Below are positions 43,376 through 52,639 of a stretch of 64,000 bases of DNA, piece by piece. The stretch covers positions 1 through 64,000 of the forward strand of contig NZ_AUCA01000010.1 in the NCBI RefSeq assembly GCF_000429525.1, written 5' to 3'. Both the position numbers and the translations under genes were made by a program. The notes beneath the pieces are model-generated. The model saw only the letters and a list, made by a program, of their open reading frames with translations. It searched no databases and was not told the DNA's origin. The stretch comes from Alicyclobacillus contaminans DSM 17975. Lineage in GTDB: Bacteria > Bacillota > Bacilli > Alicyclobacillales > Alicyclobacillaceae. Position 1 is the stretch's first letter. Each line of letters opens with the position of its first letter.

Positions 43376-43648
43376 GTGTCTGAACAGCATTTGCTGATTG
43401 GAATTGGGCTTTTTCTCATTGGCGTCTACGCTGTGGCGCAGGTGGTGCGCTATCCGCGGCAAATGGCGTGGAAATTGGTGAAGAGTGCAGTGCTGGGGTG
43501 TCTGTTCGTCCTGGCGGTCAACTGGATAGGCGGCTATTTTCACTTCCATCTGCCGTTCAATCCGGTGACGGCACTGACCGCAGGCTTTCTCGGCATTCCC
43601 GGTGTGGCAGCTCTGATTGTGATGAAGTTGTGGCTGGTCTCCGGATGA
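43376..43648 (+). CDS. bofA: Pro-sigma-K processing inhibitor BofA
   Basis: Holds the SpoIVFB protease inactive in the outer forespore membrane until the forespore signals, delaying sigma-K. 90 residues with two or three hydrophobic segments, including the family end NPVTALTAGFLGIPGVAALI. Start: GTG at 43376 after GGAGG. It follows recR-yaaL as in B. subtilis. Confidence 0.88.
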   Translation: MSEQHLLIGIGLFLIGVYAVAQVVRYPRQMAWKLVKSAVLGCLFVLAVNWIGGYFHFHLPFNPVTALTAGFLGIPGVAALIVMKLWLVSG

Positions 43649-43679
43649 AGCGGAGCGGATGGGGCCGATGATGATGGCG

Positions 43680-45341
43680 TCAGCGCCGGGCGCCGGTGGC
43701 CGGTGTTCGACGCTGAAGGCGAGCCGCCCATGGGGAAAGGCGGCGGCCAATCATGGGAATTCGCTGGAGTTCCGATGGGGTCACGGCCCGCATCCGAATG
43801 GCGGCGGTCACGTACAGGACACCGCCGAATGCCACGCCCAGAACCACTTGGAACAGTGCCTGAACATCGGCGGACGGAATGCCGTGTGCAACCGCCATAC
43901 CCAGCCGATTTCCGAGGAACAGGCCCACAGCGCACAGCACGCTGGCCACCATCAGCGGGGCGCTGAGCCTCCACACGGAAACCCGGCTGTGGGCGTACTT
44001 TTTGACAGCGAGTACGTTCAACGTTGTGGAGACCAGATAGCCCACGCTGGTCGCCACAGCGGCTCCAAGAATATGGAACGGAAGAATCAGGACGAGGTTC
44101 ATCACGATTTTGACGCATACCCCGAGAAACATATTCCGAACCGGCCGATACATTTTCCCAAGGCCCTGCAGCAAATACGTGGACAGCGTCTCCAAACTGC
44201 TAAAAATACCCATAAAACAAACGCTGGAGACGATGACCGCCCCTTTGGTATCTCCCGCGAGCAGTTGATCCAGTGGTCGTCCGAGGACAAGCAGAGCCGC
44301 CGCCACAGGCAGTGTCATGAACAGCATGGAGCGAAAGGCGTCCCGGATCCGCGCCTCCACCGCTCCCTCATCTCGTTTGGCGCTGGCTTCCGCAATCGCC
44401 GGCAACACCGATACCCCGAGCGCCATGGCGAACGCCAGCGGGAGTTGGATGAGCTGCATCGCCTGGCGCGAAAAAATGCCATACTGGGCATTGGCAACCT
44501 GGTAGCTGTCACCCGCCCACATCAGAAAATTCGTGATGGTCAGCGAATCGACCAGGCCGGAGATGGGAACCACCAAGGACCCGAGACACACCGGCAGCGC
44601 GTAACTGGCCAGCAGTCGCAGCGCCTGACGAGGTGTCAACTGGCTGCGTTGGCGCTGGACTTGGGGACGAAACCGCCGCCGCAGCGGGACCACCGCGAAG
44701 ATCAACAAGATGACGCCGGCGACCGCGCCGGTCACCGCGCCAAAGGTGGCCGCCGCCGCACCTTCCGCGATAGTGCCTCCGGCTTTTATCACCCCATAGG
44801 CCCCCAACACAATGGTGGCAACTCGAACCAACTGTTCAACCGCCTGGGAATACCCCGAAGGCTCGAGGATCTGAAATCCGTTCAAATACCCCCGGAGTGT
44901 GCTGAGCACCGGGATCACCAGCATGGCCGGTGCCAACGCGCGAATGGACAACGTCACCGCGCTCTGCGCCTGGTGCGTTTCCCGGATGGCCGTCAACGCA
45001 CTGTACAGCGGCGCGCCGAACCAGGTCAGCAGGAAGAGGAGCACGCCGAGCAGCATCACCGTGCGAAGGGTGGTTCGGTACAATTGCTCCACTTCGGCGT
45101 ACCGCCGCAGCGCCAATCGCTCCGCGACCAATTTGCCCATGGCGGTTGGGAAGCCCGCCGTCGACAGGGTCAATACAAACACATACAGTGAATACGCTTG
45201 TGAGTAATAGCCAATTCCGTCCTCGTGAATCAGTCGTGACAGCGGGACAATCCAAAGCAGCCCAAGCACCTTTGAGAGCGTCACCATGAGCACCATGATG
45301 GACGCTCCGCGCGCCAGATTTGTCCCGGTCTGCCCTGCCAC
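43680..45341 (-). CDS. SpoVB-like polysaccharide/lipid flippase (MOP family)
   Basis: 553 residues with about fourteen hydrophobic segments. ASIMVLMVTLSKVLGLLWIV and GIGYYSQAYSLYVFVLTLST at the start are typical of the MurJ/SpoVB/YtgP branch of the MOP superfamily, which moves lipid-linked precursors across the membrane. It probably serves cell-wall or spore-cortex synthesis; which one is not decided. Start: GTG at 45341, 8 nt after AGGAGG. It is read against the surrounding core genes, so it is an insertion in the bofA-csfB interval. Confidence 0.82.
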   Translation of the reverse strand: MAGQTGTNLARGASIMVLMVTLSKVLGLLWIVPLSRLIHEDGIGYYSQAYSLYVFVLTLSTAGFPTAMGKLVAERLALRRYAEVEQLYRTTLRTVMLLGVLLFLLTWFGAPLYSALTAIRETHQAQSAVTLSIRALAPAMLVIPVLSTLRGYLNGFQILEPSGYSQAVEQLVRVATIVLGAYGVIKAGGTIAEGAAAATFGAVTGAVAGVILLIFAVVPLRRRFRPQVQRQRSQLTPRQALRLLASYALPVCLGSLVVPISGLVDSLTITNFLMWAGDSYQVANAQYGIFSRQAMQLIQLPLAFAMALGVSVLPAIAEASAKRDEGAVEARIRDAFRSMLFMTLPVAAALLVLGRPLDQLLAGDTKGAVIVSSVCFMGIFSSLETLSTYLLQGLGKMYRPVRNMFLGVCVKIVMNLVLILPFHILGAAVATSVGYLVSTTLNVLAVKKYAHSRVSVWRLSAPLMVASVLCAVGLFLGNRLGMAVAHGIPSADVQALFQVVLGVAFGGVLYVTAAIRMRAVTPSELQRIPMIGRRLSPWAARLQRRTPATGARR

Positions 45342-45369
45342 ACTGTTCACCTCCTGAAAATGCAACGCA

Positions 45370-45378
45370 ATTATAGCA
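45370..45378 (-). promoter_or_regulatory. Extended -10 promoter of the flippase gene
   Basis: TGCTATAAT on the minus strand, about 30 nt before the start codon, with no clear -35. Confidence 0.4.
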
Positions 45379-45453
45379 CACCCCGCCAGGCCTCGCCGGG
45401 TAAACAACAACAAGCCATACACATAAGGTGTATGGAGTCGGGAGGGGTGCTCC

Positions 45454-46074
45454 ATGGGGGCGACGTTCGTCACCATCATCGCGATTGCTGTGGCTTCCAA
45501 TCTGGACAATGCGGGCGTTGGCATCGCGTACGGAGTTCGCCGAATTGCCATTTCCCGGTTGGCAAACGTCTGGATTGCCCTGATTTCAGGGTTGGCTACG
45601 TATGTGTCGGGGGTGGCGGGAGACACGGTGACTCGCTACGTCACGCCGTGGGCCGCTGCCTGGATTGGCGGCACCGTGATGCTCGCGGTGGGGGCGTGGG
45701 TGTGCTCTGAACCATGTCGCAAACGGCGTCAGCAACGACTGGAGAAGGAGAAGACGGGGAAAGCAAACGTGGTGAAGCGTATCCTGGAAGATCCGGTCGC
45801 GGCCGACTTTGACCGTTCCCAAACCATCAGCTTGAAAGAAGCCACCGTGCTCGGCATTGCCTTGGCCATCAACGCGTTGGCCGGCGGGTTCGATGCCGGA
45901 GTGGTGCATATTGGGATTGTCTGGACGGCGTTTTCCGTGGCGCTCTGCAGCTACGCGCTGTTGGGGGCCAGCGCCTGGGTGGGGCGCAAGTATGCGGCGA
46001 GGGCCCTCGGGGACAGAGCTACCTACATCGCCGGGCTGTTGCTGATGTTTATTGGACTCCATCAAATCTGGTAG
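45454..46074 (+). CDS. ytaF: Sporulation membrane protein YtaF (MntP-like)
   Basis: 206 residues with about six membrane segments. Two halves each carry the Asp/Asn-containing helix of the MntP cation-exporter superfamily (AVASNLDNAGVGIAYG and LAINALAGGFDAGV). The central DPVAADFDRSQTISLKEA matches YtaF of B. subtilis, a mother-cell sporulation protein. Start: ATG at 45454 after GGGAGGGG. An inverted repeat CCATACAC / GTGTATGG (about 45415-45435) lies just upstream. Confidence 0.82.
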   Translation: MGATFVTIIAIAVASNLDNAGVGIAYGVRRIAISRLANVWIALISGLATYVSGVAGDTVTRYVTPWAAAWIGGTVMLAVGAWVCSEPCRKRRQQRLEKEKTGKANVVKRILEDPVAADFDRSQTISLKEATVLGIALAINALAGGFDAGVVHIGIVWTAFSVALCSYALLGASAWVGRKYAARALGDRATYIAGLLLMFIGLHQIW

Positions 46075-46201
46075 TATTTTCGATCCCCAAACAAGACATA
46101 CTGATTGCTAGATGGGATCTGCCGAAACCAGGCGGATTCGCTGGAATTGCGGAGTGGATGCGGTACTGCCGGTGTCCAACTCTTTAGGTTGGTGAGATTG
46201 A

Positions 46202-46387
46202 GTGGAAGAGCAGCCGAAAACATCCTGTCTGGTGTGTCATCAAGAAAAAGCGATAGGTCTGCGGATTTGCGGCCAGTTTCTCTGCGCGGATTGTGAACGG
46301 GAAATTGTCGCAACGGACGTTTCCGACGCACGCTATTCGTATTACGTCGAGTGTATGAAAAAGATCTGGTTGGCCGCCATCTCCTGA
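46202..46387 (+). CDS. csfB: Sigma-G inhibitor Gin (CsfB)
   Basis: 61-residue zinc-binding anti-sigma factor that keeps sigma-G (and sigma-E) in check during sporulation. CLVCHQEKAIGLRICGQFLC and ADCEREIV give the four-cysteine pattern, and YYVECMKKIW the usual ending. Start: GTG at 46202 after GGTGAGA. The position downstream of bofA is like B. subtilis, but two genes intervene. Confidence 0.85.
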   Translation: MEEQPKTSCLVCHQEKAIGLRICGQFLCADCEREIVATDVSDARYSYYVECMKKIWLAAIS

Positions 46388-46461
46388 CGGCGGCCTTCGG
46401 TGGCCGCGATGCGACGCCTGCAGGCGCATCTTTGCTGCGGAGGTCGGCGCTGAAAAACGAG

Positions 46462-46485
46462 AAAGGGGGGAATCCCCCCCCCTTT
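46462..46485 (-). terminator. Terminator of the malic enzyme gene
   Basis: AAAGGGGGG pairs with CCCCCCTTT across a short loop; on the minus strand it leads into TCTCGTTTTT. It lies directly past the malic enzyme stop. Confidence 0.6.
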
Positions 46486-46488
46486 GCA

Positions 46489-47919
46489 TCAAACCAAGCC
46501 TGGGATGGCGTGCGGCGATTCGCGACGAGCCACGCCGGTTTGGTACGCGGCCTCCGTGACCGCGCGGCTGACGGCTTTGACGACTTCCGCGTTGAAAACG
46601 CTCGGGATGATGTATTGTTCGTTCAGTTGGCTCTCCTGCACGCATCCGGCGATGGCGTGGGCAGCGGCCAGCTTCATCTGTTCGTTGATGTCCCTTGCGC
46701 GCGCTTTTAGGGCGCCGCGGAAGATGCCCGGGAAGCACAGAACGTTATTGATTTGGTTGGGATAATCGGAACGGCCTGTGGCCAAGATCCGAACGTACGG
46801 CTCGGCTTCCTCGGGCGCAATTTCCGGAATGGGGTTGGCCATCGCGAACACGATGGGATCGCGGGCCATTCGCTTCAAATGTTCCACCTTCAGCACACCG
46901 GGGCCGGACACGCCGATGAACACGTCGGCGCCGTCGATGGCTGCCGCGAGGTCTCCCGTCCTTCCCTCCGGATTGGAATGCTTTGCATACCAATCCCACA
47001 TCGGGTTGTCGTAGCTGCGGTTTTGTTCAATAATCCCGGCTCTGTCCACCCCGATGATGTTTTTTACGCCCGCGGCCTGCAGAATCCGCGTGCAGGCGAT
47101 GCCTGCGGCGCCGATGCCGCACACCACCACGTGCAAATCCTCCATACGTTTGTCAACGATTTTCACAGCGTTCAACAGGCCCGCCAATAGCACCACTGCG
47201 GTACCGTGTTGATCGTCGTGGAATACGGGAATATCCAGCTCTTCGCGCAATCGCTGTTCAATTTCGAAGCAGCGTGGCGACGAGATGTCCTCCAGGTTGA
47301 TCCCGCCGAACGCCGGTGCAATCGCTTTGACGATGGCGACAATTTCGTCGGGATCTTTGGTGTTGAGGCAAATCGGGAAGGCGTCCACTCCGGCGAATTG
47401 CTTGAACAGCATGGCCTTTCCTTCCATCACCGGCAGGGCCGCTTCCGGCCCAATGTCCCCGAGGCCGAGCACTGCGGTGCCATCGGTCACCACGGCCACC
47501 GTGTTTCGCTTGATGGTCAATTGGAACGCTTTGGATGGATCCCGGTGAATTTCCTCGCACACCCGGGCAACCCCCGGCGTGTACACGCGCGACAGGTCGT
47601 CGCGGTTCTTCACAGGGGTCTTCGGCGTGACCTCAATCTTGCCGCCCAGGTGGACCAGGAAGGTCCGGTCAGAAACGTTGATGACCTGAATGCCGGGGCG
47701 CCGCGACAGCGATTCCACGACCTTTTGACGGTGCGCGTCATTGTGGACGTTGACGGTGATGTCGCGAATGACGCTGTCCTTCCCCACGTGAATGACGTCC
47801 ACGGCGATGATATCGCCTCCGGCTTCGCCGATGGCCGAGGCAACTTCGCTGAACGCTGAACTGGAGTGAATCTTCAACCGCAGAATCAGGCTGAGTCCGC
47901 TGGTTTGTTGAATGGACAC
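46489..47919 (-). CDS. NAD(P)-dependent malic enzyme with N-terminal ACT domain
   Basis: 476 residues. An ACT-type domain (about 8-80, LSLILRLKIHSSSAFSEVAS) precedes the malic enzyme: VYTPGVARVCEEI, VTDGTAVLGLGDIGPEAALP, the metal site FHDDQHGTAVV, and the Rossmann VVCGIGAAGIACTRIL. It decarboxylates malate to pyruvate; cofactor choice is not certain, and the ACT domain suggests allosteric control. Start: GTG at 47919 after AGGAGG. It is read against its neighbours, an insertion between csfB and yaaO. Confidence 0.9.
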   Translation of the reverse strand: MSIQQTSGLSLILRLKIHSSSAFSEVASAIGEAGGDIIAVDVIHVGKDSVIRDITVNVHNDAHRQKVVESLSRRPGIQVINVSDRTFLVHLGGKIEVTPKTPVKNRDDLSRVYTPGVARVCEEIHRDPSKAFQLTIKRNTVAVVTDGTAVLGLGDIGPEAALPVMEGKAMLFKQFAGVDAFPICLNTKDPDEIVAIVKAIAPAFGGINLEDISSPRCFEIEQRLREELDIPVFHDDQHGTAVVLLAGLLNAVKIVDKRMEDLHVVVCGIGAAGIACTRILQAAGVKNIIGVDRAGIIEQNRSYDNPMWDWYAKHSNPEGRTGDLAAAIDGADVFIGVSGPGVLKVEHLKRMARDPIVFAMANPIPEIAPEEAEPYVRILATGRSDYPNQINNVLCFPGIFRGALKARARDINEQMKLAAAHAIAGCVQESQLNEQYIIPSVFNAEVVKAVSRAVTEAAYQTGVARRESPHAIPGLV

Positions 47920-48070
47920 GGCTGGTTCCTCCTAGTCTTCGATGATGCGCCTGCGCGCATGGATTCCTGCGAATCTCTTCGGTGCACTCGTGCAGCGCGG
48001 AATGTATCCGTATTGTATCATAGTGAGGAATTGGATTCGGTTGCGGAATGAACAGAAGGAGTCAGTAGAA

Positions 48071-49471
48071 TTGGCGAAAACCCCGATTTTGGACGCGTTG
48101 ATGGAGATGGTGCGGCAACTGCGCGTTCCGCTGCACGTACCGGGTCACAAACAGGGGCGGATGCTGCCCGCGGAGTTGGCGGCGTGGCTGGGCCAGGCGG
48201 GCCGCCTCGACCTCACCGAACTTCCCGGATTGGACAACCTGCATCAACCCGAAGAATGCATTCTGCATTCCCAGCGCTTGGCCGCAGAATACTACGGCAG
48301 TCAACACTGCTTTTACAGCGTCAACGGATCGTCGGCGGCGGTGATGGCGGCGATTTGCTCGGTGGCGGCGGGACGGAAGATCCTCTTGGCGGGCCCCTTC
48401 CACCAAAGTGCGTGGCGGGGCATTGTGCTGGCGGATGCGGAACCGGTCATTCTGCCGACGTCATTTCACCGGGCTTTGCATCGCCCGAATCCGCCGGCTG
48501 TGGCGGACGTGGCCGCCGAGCTCGCGAAACATCCAGATTGCGCAGCGGTGTTTGTGACGTCCCCCAACTACCAGGGGGCGGTGGCGGACGTGGCGGCACT
48601 GGCGGACGTGTGCCACCGGGCGGGGGTGCCGCTCGTGGTGGACGAGGCGCACGGAGCACACTTCGGCCTGATTCCTGAGCTGCCGCCGCACAGTGTGGCT
48701 GCCGGGGCGGATGTCGTCATACACAGCGCTCACAAAATGCTGCCAGCGTTGACGCAGACCGCGTGGGTGCATGTGACCGGACCGCGCGTGGATGCGGAGA
48801 CGCTTCAGCGTTGGCTGTTGACGTTTCAGACCACCAGCCCGTCCTACTTGTTGTTGGCATCTCTCGACGCCGCGCAGGCCTGGCTCCGGTCAGACGGACC
48901 TCGGGCCGCAGCGGAAGCGCTGGCTGTGGTTCGCGATGCAGGGATCGTGGTGGCGGGGCAGACCGGGGTAGATCCGCTTCGGCACTGGCTGCCGACCTCC
49001 GGTCTTAGTGAGAGTTTGGCTGTCCAAGCTGCGCTCGCAGATGCGGGGATTCAGGTGGAGATGGCGGACGGGCAAGGCGTGTTGGCCGTGTTCGGGTTTG
49101 GCATTCGGCCTCGCGAAGCAGAGCGGTACATGGAGATTGTCCGCCAGACGGTGTCCGAGGTGCCGCCGGAGGCAAGGGAAGACGAGGCCGCATGGTCACT
49201 TCCGGCGCTGGCTCCCGACTTCGCCTGTCGCCCCCGGGCAGCGTACGGACAAGCGATGGCGTGGGTGCCACTGGCGGAGGCGGAGGGACGGACGGCGGGC
49301 GTGATGGTGACACCGTATCCGCCGGGCACGCCGCTGATTGTGCCGGGCCAACGCCTGGACGCTGCGGCGGTGGCGACCCTCCGCGCACTGCTGGCGCAGC
49401 ACGTGCACATCCACGGAATGCGCGGGGACCGCGTGGGCGTGCTCTGCCATTCAGGTGCGGCAACCGGATGA
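48071..49471 (+). CDS. yaaO: Orn/Lys/Arg decarboxylase-family PLP enzyme (YaaO-like)
   Basis: 466 residues, fold-type I PLP enzyme. The N-terminal VPLHVPGHKQGRML, YSVNGSSAAVMA, PLVVDEAHGAHFG (PLP Asp) and HSAHKMLPALTQTAW (Schiff-base Lys) are all family motifs. B. subtilis YaaO lies in the same place before tmk. The amino-acid substrate is unknown. Start: TTG at 48071, about 9 nt after GGAG; longer frames upstream lack a site. Confidence 0.85.
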   Translation: MAKTPILDALMEMVRQLRVPLHVPGHKQGRMLPAELAAWLGQAGRLDLTELPGLDNLHQPEECILHSQRLAAEYYGSQHCFYSVNGSSAAVMAAICSVAAGRKILLAGPFHQSAWRGIVLADAEPVILPTSFHRALHRPNPPAVADVAAELAKHPDCAAVFVTSPNYQGAVADVAALADVCHRAGVPLVVDEAHGAHFGLIPELPPHSVAAGADVVIHSAHKMLPALTQTAWVHVTGPRVDAETLQRWLLTFQTTSPSYLLLASLDAAQAWLRSDGPRAAAEALAVVRDAGIVVAGQTGVDPLRHWLPTSGLSESLAVQAALADAGIQVEMADGQGVLAVFGFGIRPREAERYMEIVRQTVSEVPPEAREDEAAWSLPALAPDFACRPRAAYGQAMAWVPLAEAEGRTAGVMVTPYPPGTPLIVPGQRLDAAAVATLRALLAQHVHIHGMRGDRVGVLCHSGAATG

Positions 49472-49505
49472 AGGTGTCGTTCACGTTGACGAAATAAAGG
49501 GTGGG

Positions 49506-50141
49506 ATGAGTGTGTTCATCACGTTTGAAGGCATTGACGGTGCGGGGAAAAGTACACAGATTGGGCGCCTGCAACATAGATTGCAATCACAGGGACAAAA
49601 AGTGCTGTGCACGCGGGAACCCGGCGGCACAACGCTCGGAGACGGGCTGCGCACGCTTCTGTTGACACCGACGGACACCCCCATGGTGCCGCAGGCGGAG
49701 GCGCTGCTCTACGCGGCGTCCCGTGCGCAGGTGGTTCACCAGGTGATTCTGCCGGCGCTGGCGAGAGGGGAAATGGTGCTCTGCGACCGGTACGTGGACG
49801 CGAGCCTCGCATACCAGGCGGCGGGACTGGGGCTCCCGTGGGAGGACGTGTGGCAGATGAATCAGCTGGCCACCAGTCACCTGCAGCCGGATTTGACGTT
49901 TCTGTTTGACATTCCGGTGGCAACGAGTCTCGACCGCGTCCGGAAGGTGCGCGGAGAGGGTGGACCGGATCGAATTGAACAGCGAGACGAGGCGTATTTT
50001 ACGCGTGTGCGCGAAGCGTTCCTGCGGATTGCCAAGGAGCATCCGGAGCGGGTGGTGACGCTGGATGCGTCCAAAGCCCCAGATGAACTCGAGCAGGAAA
50101 TATGGAAGGTCGTAGCGAATCGATTAGAAACCCGGCGTTGA
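49506..50141 (+). CDS. tmk: Thymidylate kinase
   Basis: Phosphorylates dTMP. 211 residues: P-loop FEGIDGAGKSTQIG, TREPGGTTLGDGLR (LID/DR-type), CDRYVDASLAYQ, and the LID region RKVRGEGGPDRIEQRD. Start: ATG at 49506, with AAAGG 5 nt upstream; GTG at 49512 is an alternative. It is followed by yaaQ as in Bacillus. Confidence 0.95.
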   Translation: MSVFITFEGIDGAGKSTQIGRLQHRLQSQGQKVLCTREPGGTTLGDGLRTLLLTPTDTPMVPQAEALLYAASRAQVVHQVILPALARGEMVLCDRYVDASLAYQAAGLGLPWEDVWQMNQLATSHLQPDLTFLFDIPVATSLDRVRKVRGEGGPDRIEQRDEAYFTRVREAFLRIAKEHPERVVTLDASKAPDELEQEIWKVVANRLETRR

Positions 50142-50157
50142 ACAGGGGGAATCACCT

Positions 50158-50487
50158 GTGAAGATGATCATTGCAGTGGTGCAGGACAAAGATAGTCCTC
50201 GCTTGGCCCAAAACCTCGTGAAGGAAGGCGTGCGCGCCACCAAGCTGGCGAGCACGGGCGGTTTTCTCCACGCCGGCAACACCACGTTCATGATTGGCAC
50301 CAGTGAAGACAAGGTGCAGCAGGTGTTGGATTTGATACGGACCAGCTGCAAATCCCGAGAGCAGGTGGTCACGCCCATGTCCCCGATGGGGAGTCAGCTG
50401 GAGTCGTATGTTCCCTATCCGGTCAGCGTCCAGGTTGGCGGCGCGACCGTGTTTGTCATTGATGTGGAACAATTCGAGCAGTTTTGA
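50158..50487 (+). CDS. darA: Cyclic-di-AMP receptor protein (DarA/PstA, YaaQ)
   Basis: 109-residue PII-like protein. MIIAVVQDKDSPRLAQNLVK, ATKLASTGGFLHAGNTTFMI and the C-terminal ATVFVIDVEQFEQF are diagnostic of the YaaQ/DarA family, which binds c-di-AMP. Start: GTG at 50158 after GGGGG. It lies between tmk and holB; yaaR, which follows it in B. subtilis, is absent. Confidence 0.9.
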   Translation: MKMIIAVVQDKDSPRLAQNLVKEGVRATKLASTGGFLHAGNTTFMIGTSEDKVQQVLDLIRTSCKSREQVVTPMSPMGSQLESYVPYPVSVQVGGATVFVIDVEQFEQF

Positions 50488-50496
50488 GGAGCGAAC

Positions 50497-51441
50497 ATGT
50501 CAACCATTGCACCGTTTTCCACTTGGCCGATTCAAACGGAGACGCTGCGGCCGCTGTATGCGGCATTGGCGGAGGGCCGTGTGCCCCACGCCGTCCTGTT
50601 GGCCGGATCTTCGGAAGACACGGCAGAGCTGGCTGCCTTTATCACCCGATTGTTGCTCTGCACGGCGCCGGGGGCGCCGTGTGGTCGTTGTTGGGCGTGT
50701 TTGCAAGGCGACCGTCACCCGGATGCCATTCGAGCGGTGCCCGATGAGCACGGTGTGGTGAAAACAGCCGCCATTGAGCAGGTTCAGCAGCGCTTGTCTC
50801 GGACGAGCCATACGGGGGGGCGCTTGGTCTACACCATTCCCGGCGTGGATTTGTTGAACGCCGTGGCGGCCAATCGGCTGCTGAAGACGCTTGAGGAACC
50901 GAATCCGTCCGTCGTGGCGCTGCTGACGGCGACCCAGCCGCAGAACGTTCTGCCTACCATTCTCTCCCGATGCTTCATTTACTCCGTTCAACCGCGTGGC
51001 ACCCACGCGGTTTGGGATGATTTGCTTCCAGAGATTCCAGCAAAAGAGGAAACGCTGTCCGCCGAGGAATCGTTTGCGGCTGCTTCGAAGGCAGTGGTAC
51101 AATGGGCACAGACGCTGCTGCAGGGCCGCGAGGGGCCCGTTTTGTTGGCGGACAGCCTCTTGGAGGCGGCAGCGGAGATGGGGGTCGACGTATTCTTGCG
51201 GCTCCTGGCGATGTATCTGCGCGACGTCGCCCATGTGCAGGCGGGGGACCGCGAGCACGTGGCAGTCAGCGATTGGCAAGCGGATTTGACGAGGCATGCT
51301 CGGACAGTTCCAATGGATAGATTGTACAGGGCAATTCCGATTGTCCTTGAGGCGCGCGTGCGCCTGCGGTCACATGTTGCTCCGGCTTTGAATTTGGAGC
51401 GGATGTGCATCCGACTACGGGAGGTTTTACATGGTGTATAG
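50497..51441 (+). CDS. holB: DNA polymerase III subunit delta'
   Basis: Clamp-loader subunit of 314 residues. The zinc cysteines are in CTAPGAPCGRCWAC; the SRC motif is ILSRCFIYSV and the core reads [16 protein letters not shown]. The P-loop position (LLAGSSEDTAE) is degenerate, as is normal for delta'. Start: ATG at 50497. The end overlaps ricT by 11 nt. Confidence 0.9.
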   Translation: MSTIAPFSTWPIQTETLRPLYAALAEGRVPHAVLLAGSSEDTAELAAFITRLLLCTAPGAPCGRCWACLQGDRHPDAIRAVPDEHGVVKTAAIEQVQQRLSRTSHTGGRLVYTIPGVDLLNAVAANRLLKTLEEPNPSVVALLTATQPQNVLPTILSRCFIYSVQPRGTHAVWDDLLPEIPAKEETLSAEESFAAASKAVVQWAQTLLQGREGPVLLADSLLEAAAEMGVDVFLRLLAMYLRDVAHVQAGDREHVAVSDWQADLTRHARTVPMDRLYRAIPIVLEARVRLRSHVAPALNLERMCIRLREVLHGV

Positions 51442-52090
51442 CGTGGTTGGCGTTCGCTTCAAGCCCGCTGGAAAGATCTATTACTTTGATCCGGGGCACC
51501 TGCCGATAGAACGCAAAGACCACGTCATTGTGGAGACCGCCCGTGGCATCGAGTACGGGGAGGTTATCGTCGGTCGCAAAGAAGTGACGGAGGACGATGT
51601 CGTGCTTCCTCTCAAACAGGTGATTCGAATCGCCACGGAGAAGGACGCCGAAACAGTGGCGGTCAATCGGCGGTTGTCCAAAGATGCCATGGCTGTGTTT
51701 AAGCAGAAAGTGGCCCAGCGCGGCTTGGAAATGAAACTGGTGGATGCGGAGTATACGTTTGATAGAAACAAATTGATTTTCTACTTCACCGCGGAAGGCC
51801 GGGTGGATTTCCGGGAACTGGTCAAGGACCTGGCTGCGGTGTTTCGAGTGCGCATTGAGCTGCGTCAAATCGGCGTCCGTGACGAGGCGAAGCTGCTTGG
51901 CGGCATTGGACCCTGCGGACGCCTGTTGTGCTGCAGCACATGGATGGGGGAGTTTGATCCGGTTTCAATTCGGATGGCAAAGGATCAGAGCCTGTCGCTC
52001 AATCCGACAAAGATTTCCGGACTTTGCGGTCGCCTCATGTGTTGTCTGAAGTTTGAAAACGATACCTATCAGGAGCAGGCGGCACCCTGA
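51431..52090 (+). CDS. ricT: RicT (YaaT) regulator, PSP1 domain
   Basis: Member of the Fe-S-containing RicAFT complex, which stimulates mRNA processing and helps Spo0A phosphorylation and competence. 219 residues with both cysteine clusters GPCGRLLCCSTW and LCGRLMCCLKF. B. subtilis YaaT is about 275 residues; here the protein ends soon after the second cluster (ENDTYQEQAAP) and lacks the usual tail of about 50. No continuation is seen in other frames. Start: ATG at 51431 inside holB. Confidence 0.85.
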   Translation: MVYSVVGVRFKPAGKIYYFDPGHLPIERKDHVIVETARGIEYGEVIVGRKEVTEDDVVLPLKQVIRIATEKDAETVAVNRRLSKDAMAVFKQKVAQRGLEMKLVDAEYTFDRNKLIFYFTAEGRVDFRELVKDLAAVFRVRIELRQIGVRDEAKLLGGIGPCGRLLCCSTWMGEFDPVSIRMAKDQSLSLNPTKISGLCGRLMCCLKFENDTYQEQAAP

Positions 52091-52239
52091 TGTCCCACGG
52101 CGGCGGGGGTCGTTTGAGCCATCGGCATGGGCGATGGCGCGCAGCGTTCCGGTTCCGGGCGGCTGACGGATAGACACCGATTACGGGTTGCGGCGTGCGG
52201 TCGGCTGGCCGCAGCCGCATCTGCGACAGGAGCGTCATC

Positions 52240-52545
52240 ATGGACAAACAATCGCTGTTTGTACAAGTGGCCAATTTGGAAGAGCGGATTGGCGAACTCT
52301 ACGTCGAATTGGGCAGTCTGAAGCAGAAGATCCAGGAGCTGATTGAAGAAAATCAGCGGTTGTCGCAGGAGAATGAGCGCTGGAAACAGGTGTTGGTCAG
52401 TGGGGAAACGACAGCGCATGCGGGAGAAGGCATCGATAATCTGTACAAGATTTATCAGGAGGGCTTCCATATTTGCCACCTCAAATACGGAAGTCTTCGC
52501 ACAGAGGGTGAATGCCTGTTCTGCATGTCGTTCCTGAACAAGTAA
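52240..52545 (+). CDS. yabA: Replication initiation control protein YabA
   Basis: Restrains DnaA by bridging DnaA and DnaN. 101 residues: an N-terminal leucine-zipper-type coiled coil (about 1-55, heptads such as [16 protein letters not shown]), a linker, and the C-terminal zinc-binding [17 protein letters not shown]. Start: ATG at 52240 after AGGAG. The 150 nt before it hold no gene. Confidence 0.9.
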   Translation: MDKQSLFVQVANLEERIGELYVELGSLKQKIQELIEENQRLSQENERWKQVLVSGETTAHAGEGIDNLYKIYQEGFHICHLKYGSLRTEGECLFCMSFLNK

Positions 52546-52570
52546 CGCGGCTGTCGCCATGGGGGAGATG

Positions 52571-52594
52571 CCCGACCCGGGAGGGTCGGGTTTT
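52571..52594 (+). terminator. Terminator after yabA
   Basis: Stem CCCGACCC / GGGTCGGG with loop GGGA, then TTTT. Confidence 0.75.
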
Positions 52595-52639
52595 CCATAT
52601 GGATGAACTGGCACGGCGCAGCGCCGGAAATGGAGGCGA

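Noticed and set aside
43659-45191. 510-codon open frame on the plus strand
   Set aside because: Antisense to the flippase gene, which has clear membrane segments and a good start; this frame is polar and low in complexity.
50560-50620. Apparent loss of the Walker A lysine in HolB
   Set aside because: Delta' subunits normally have a degenerate P-loop, so this is expected.
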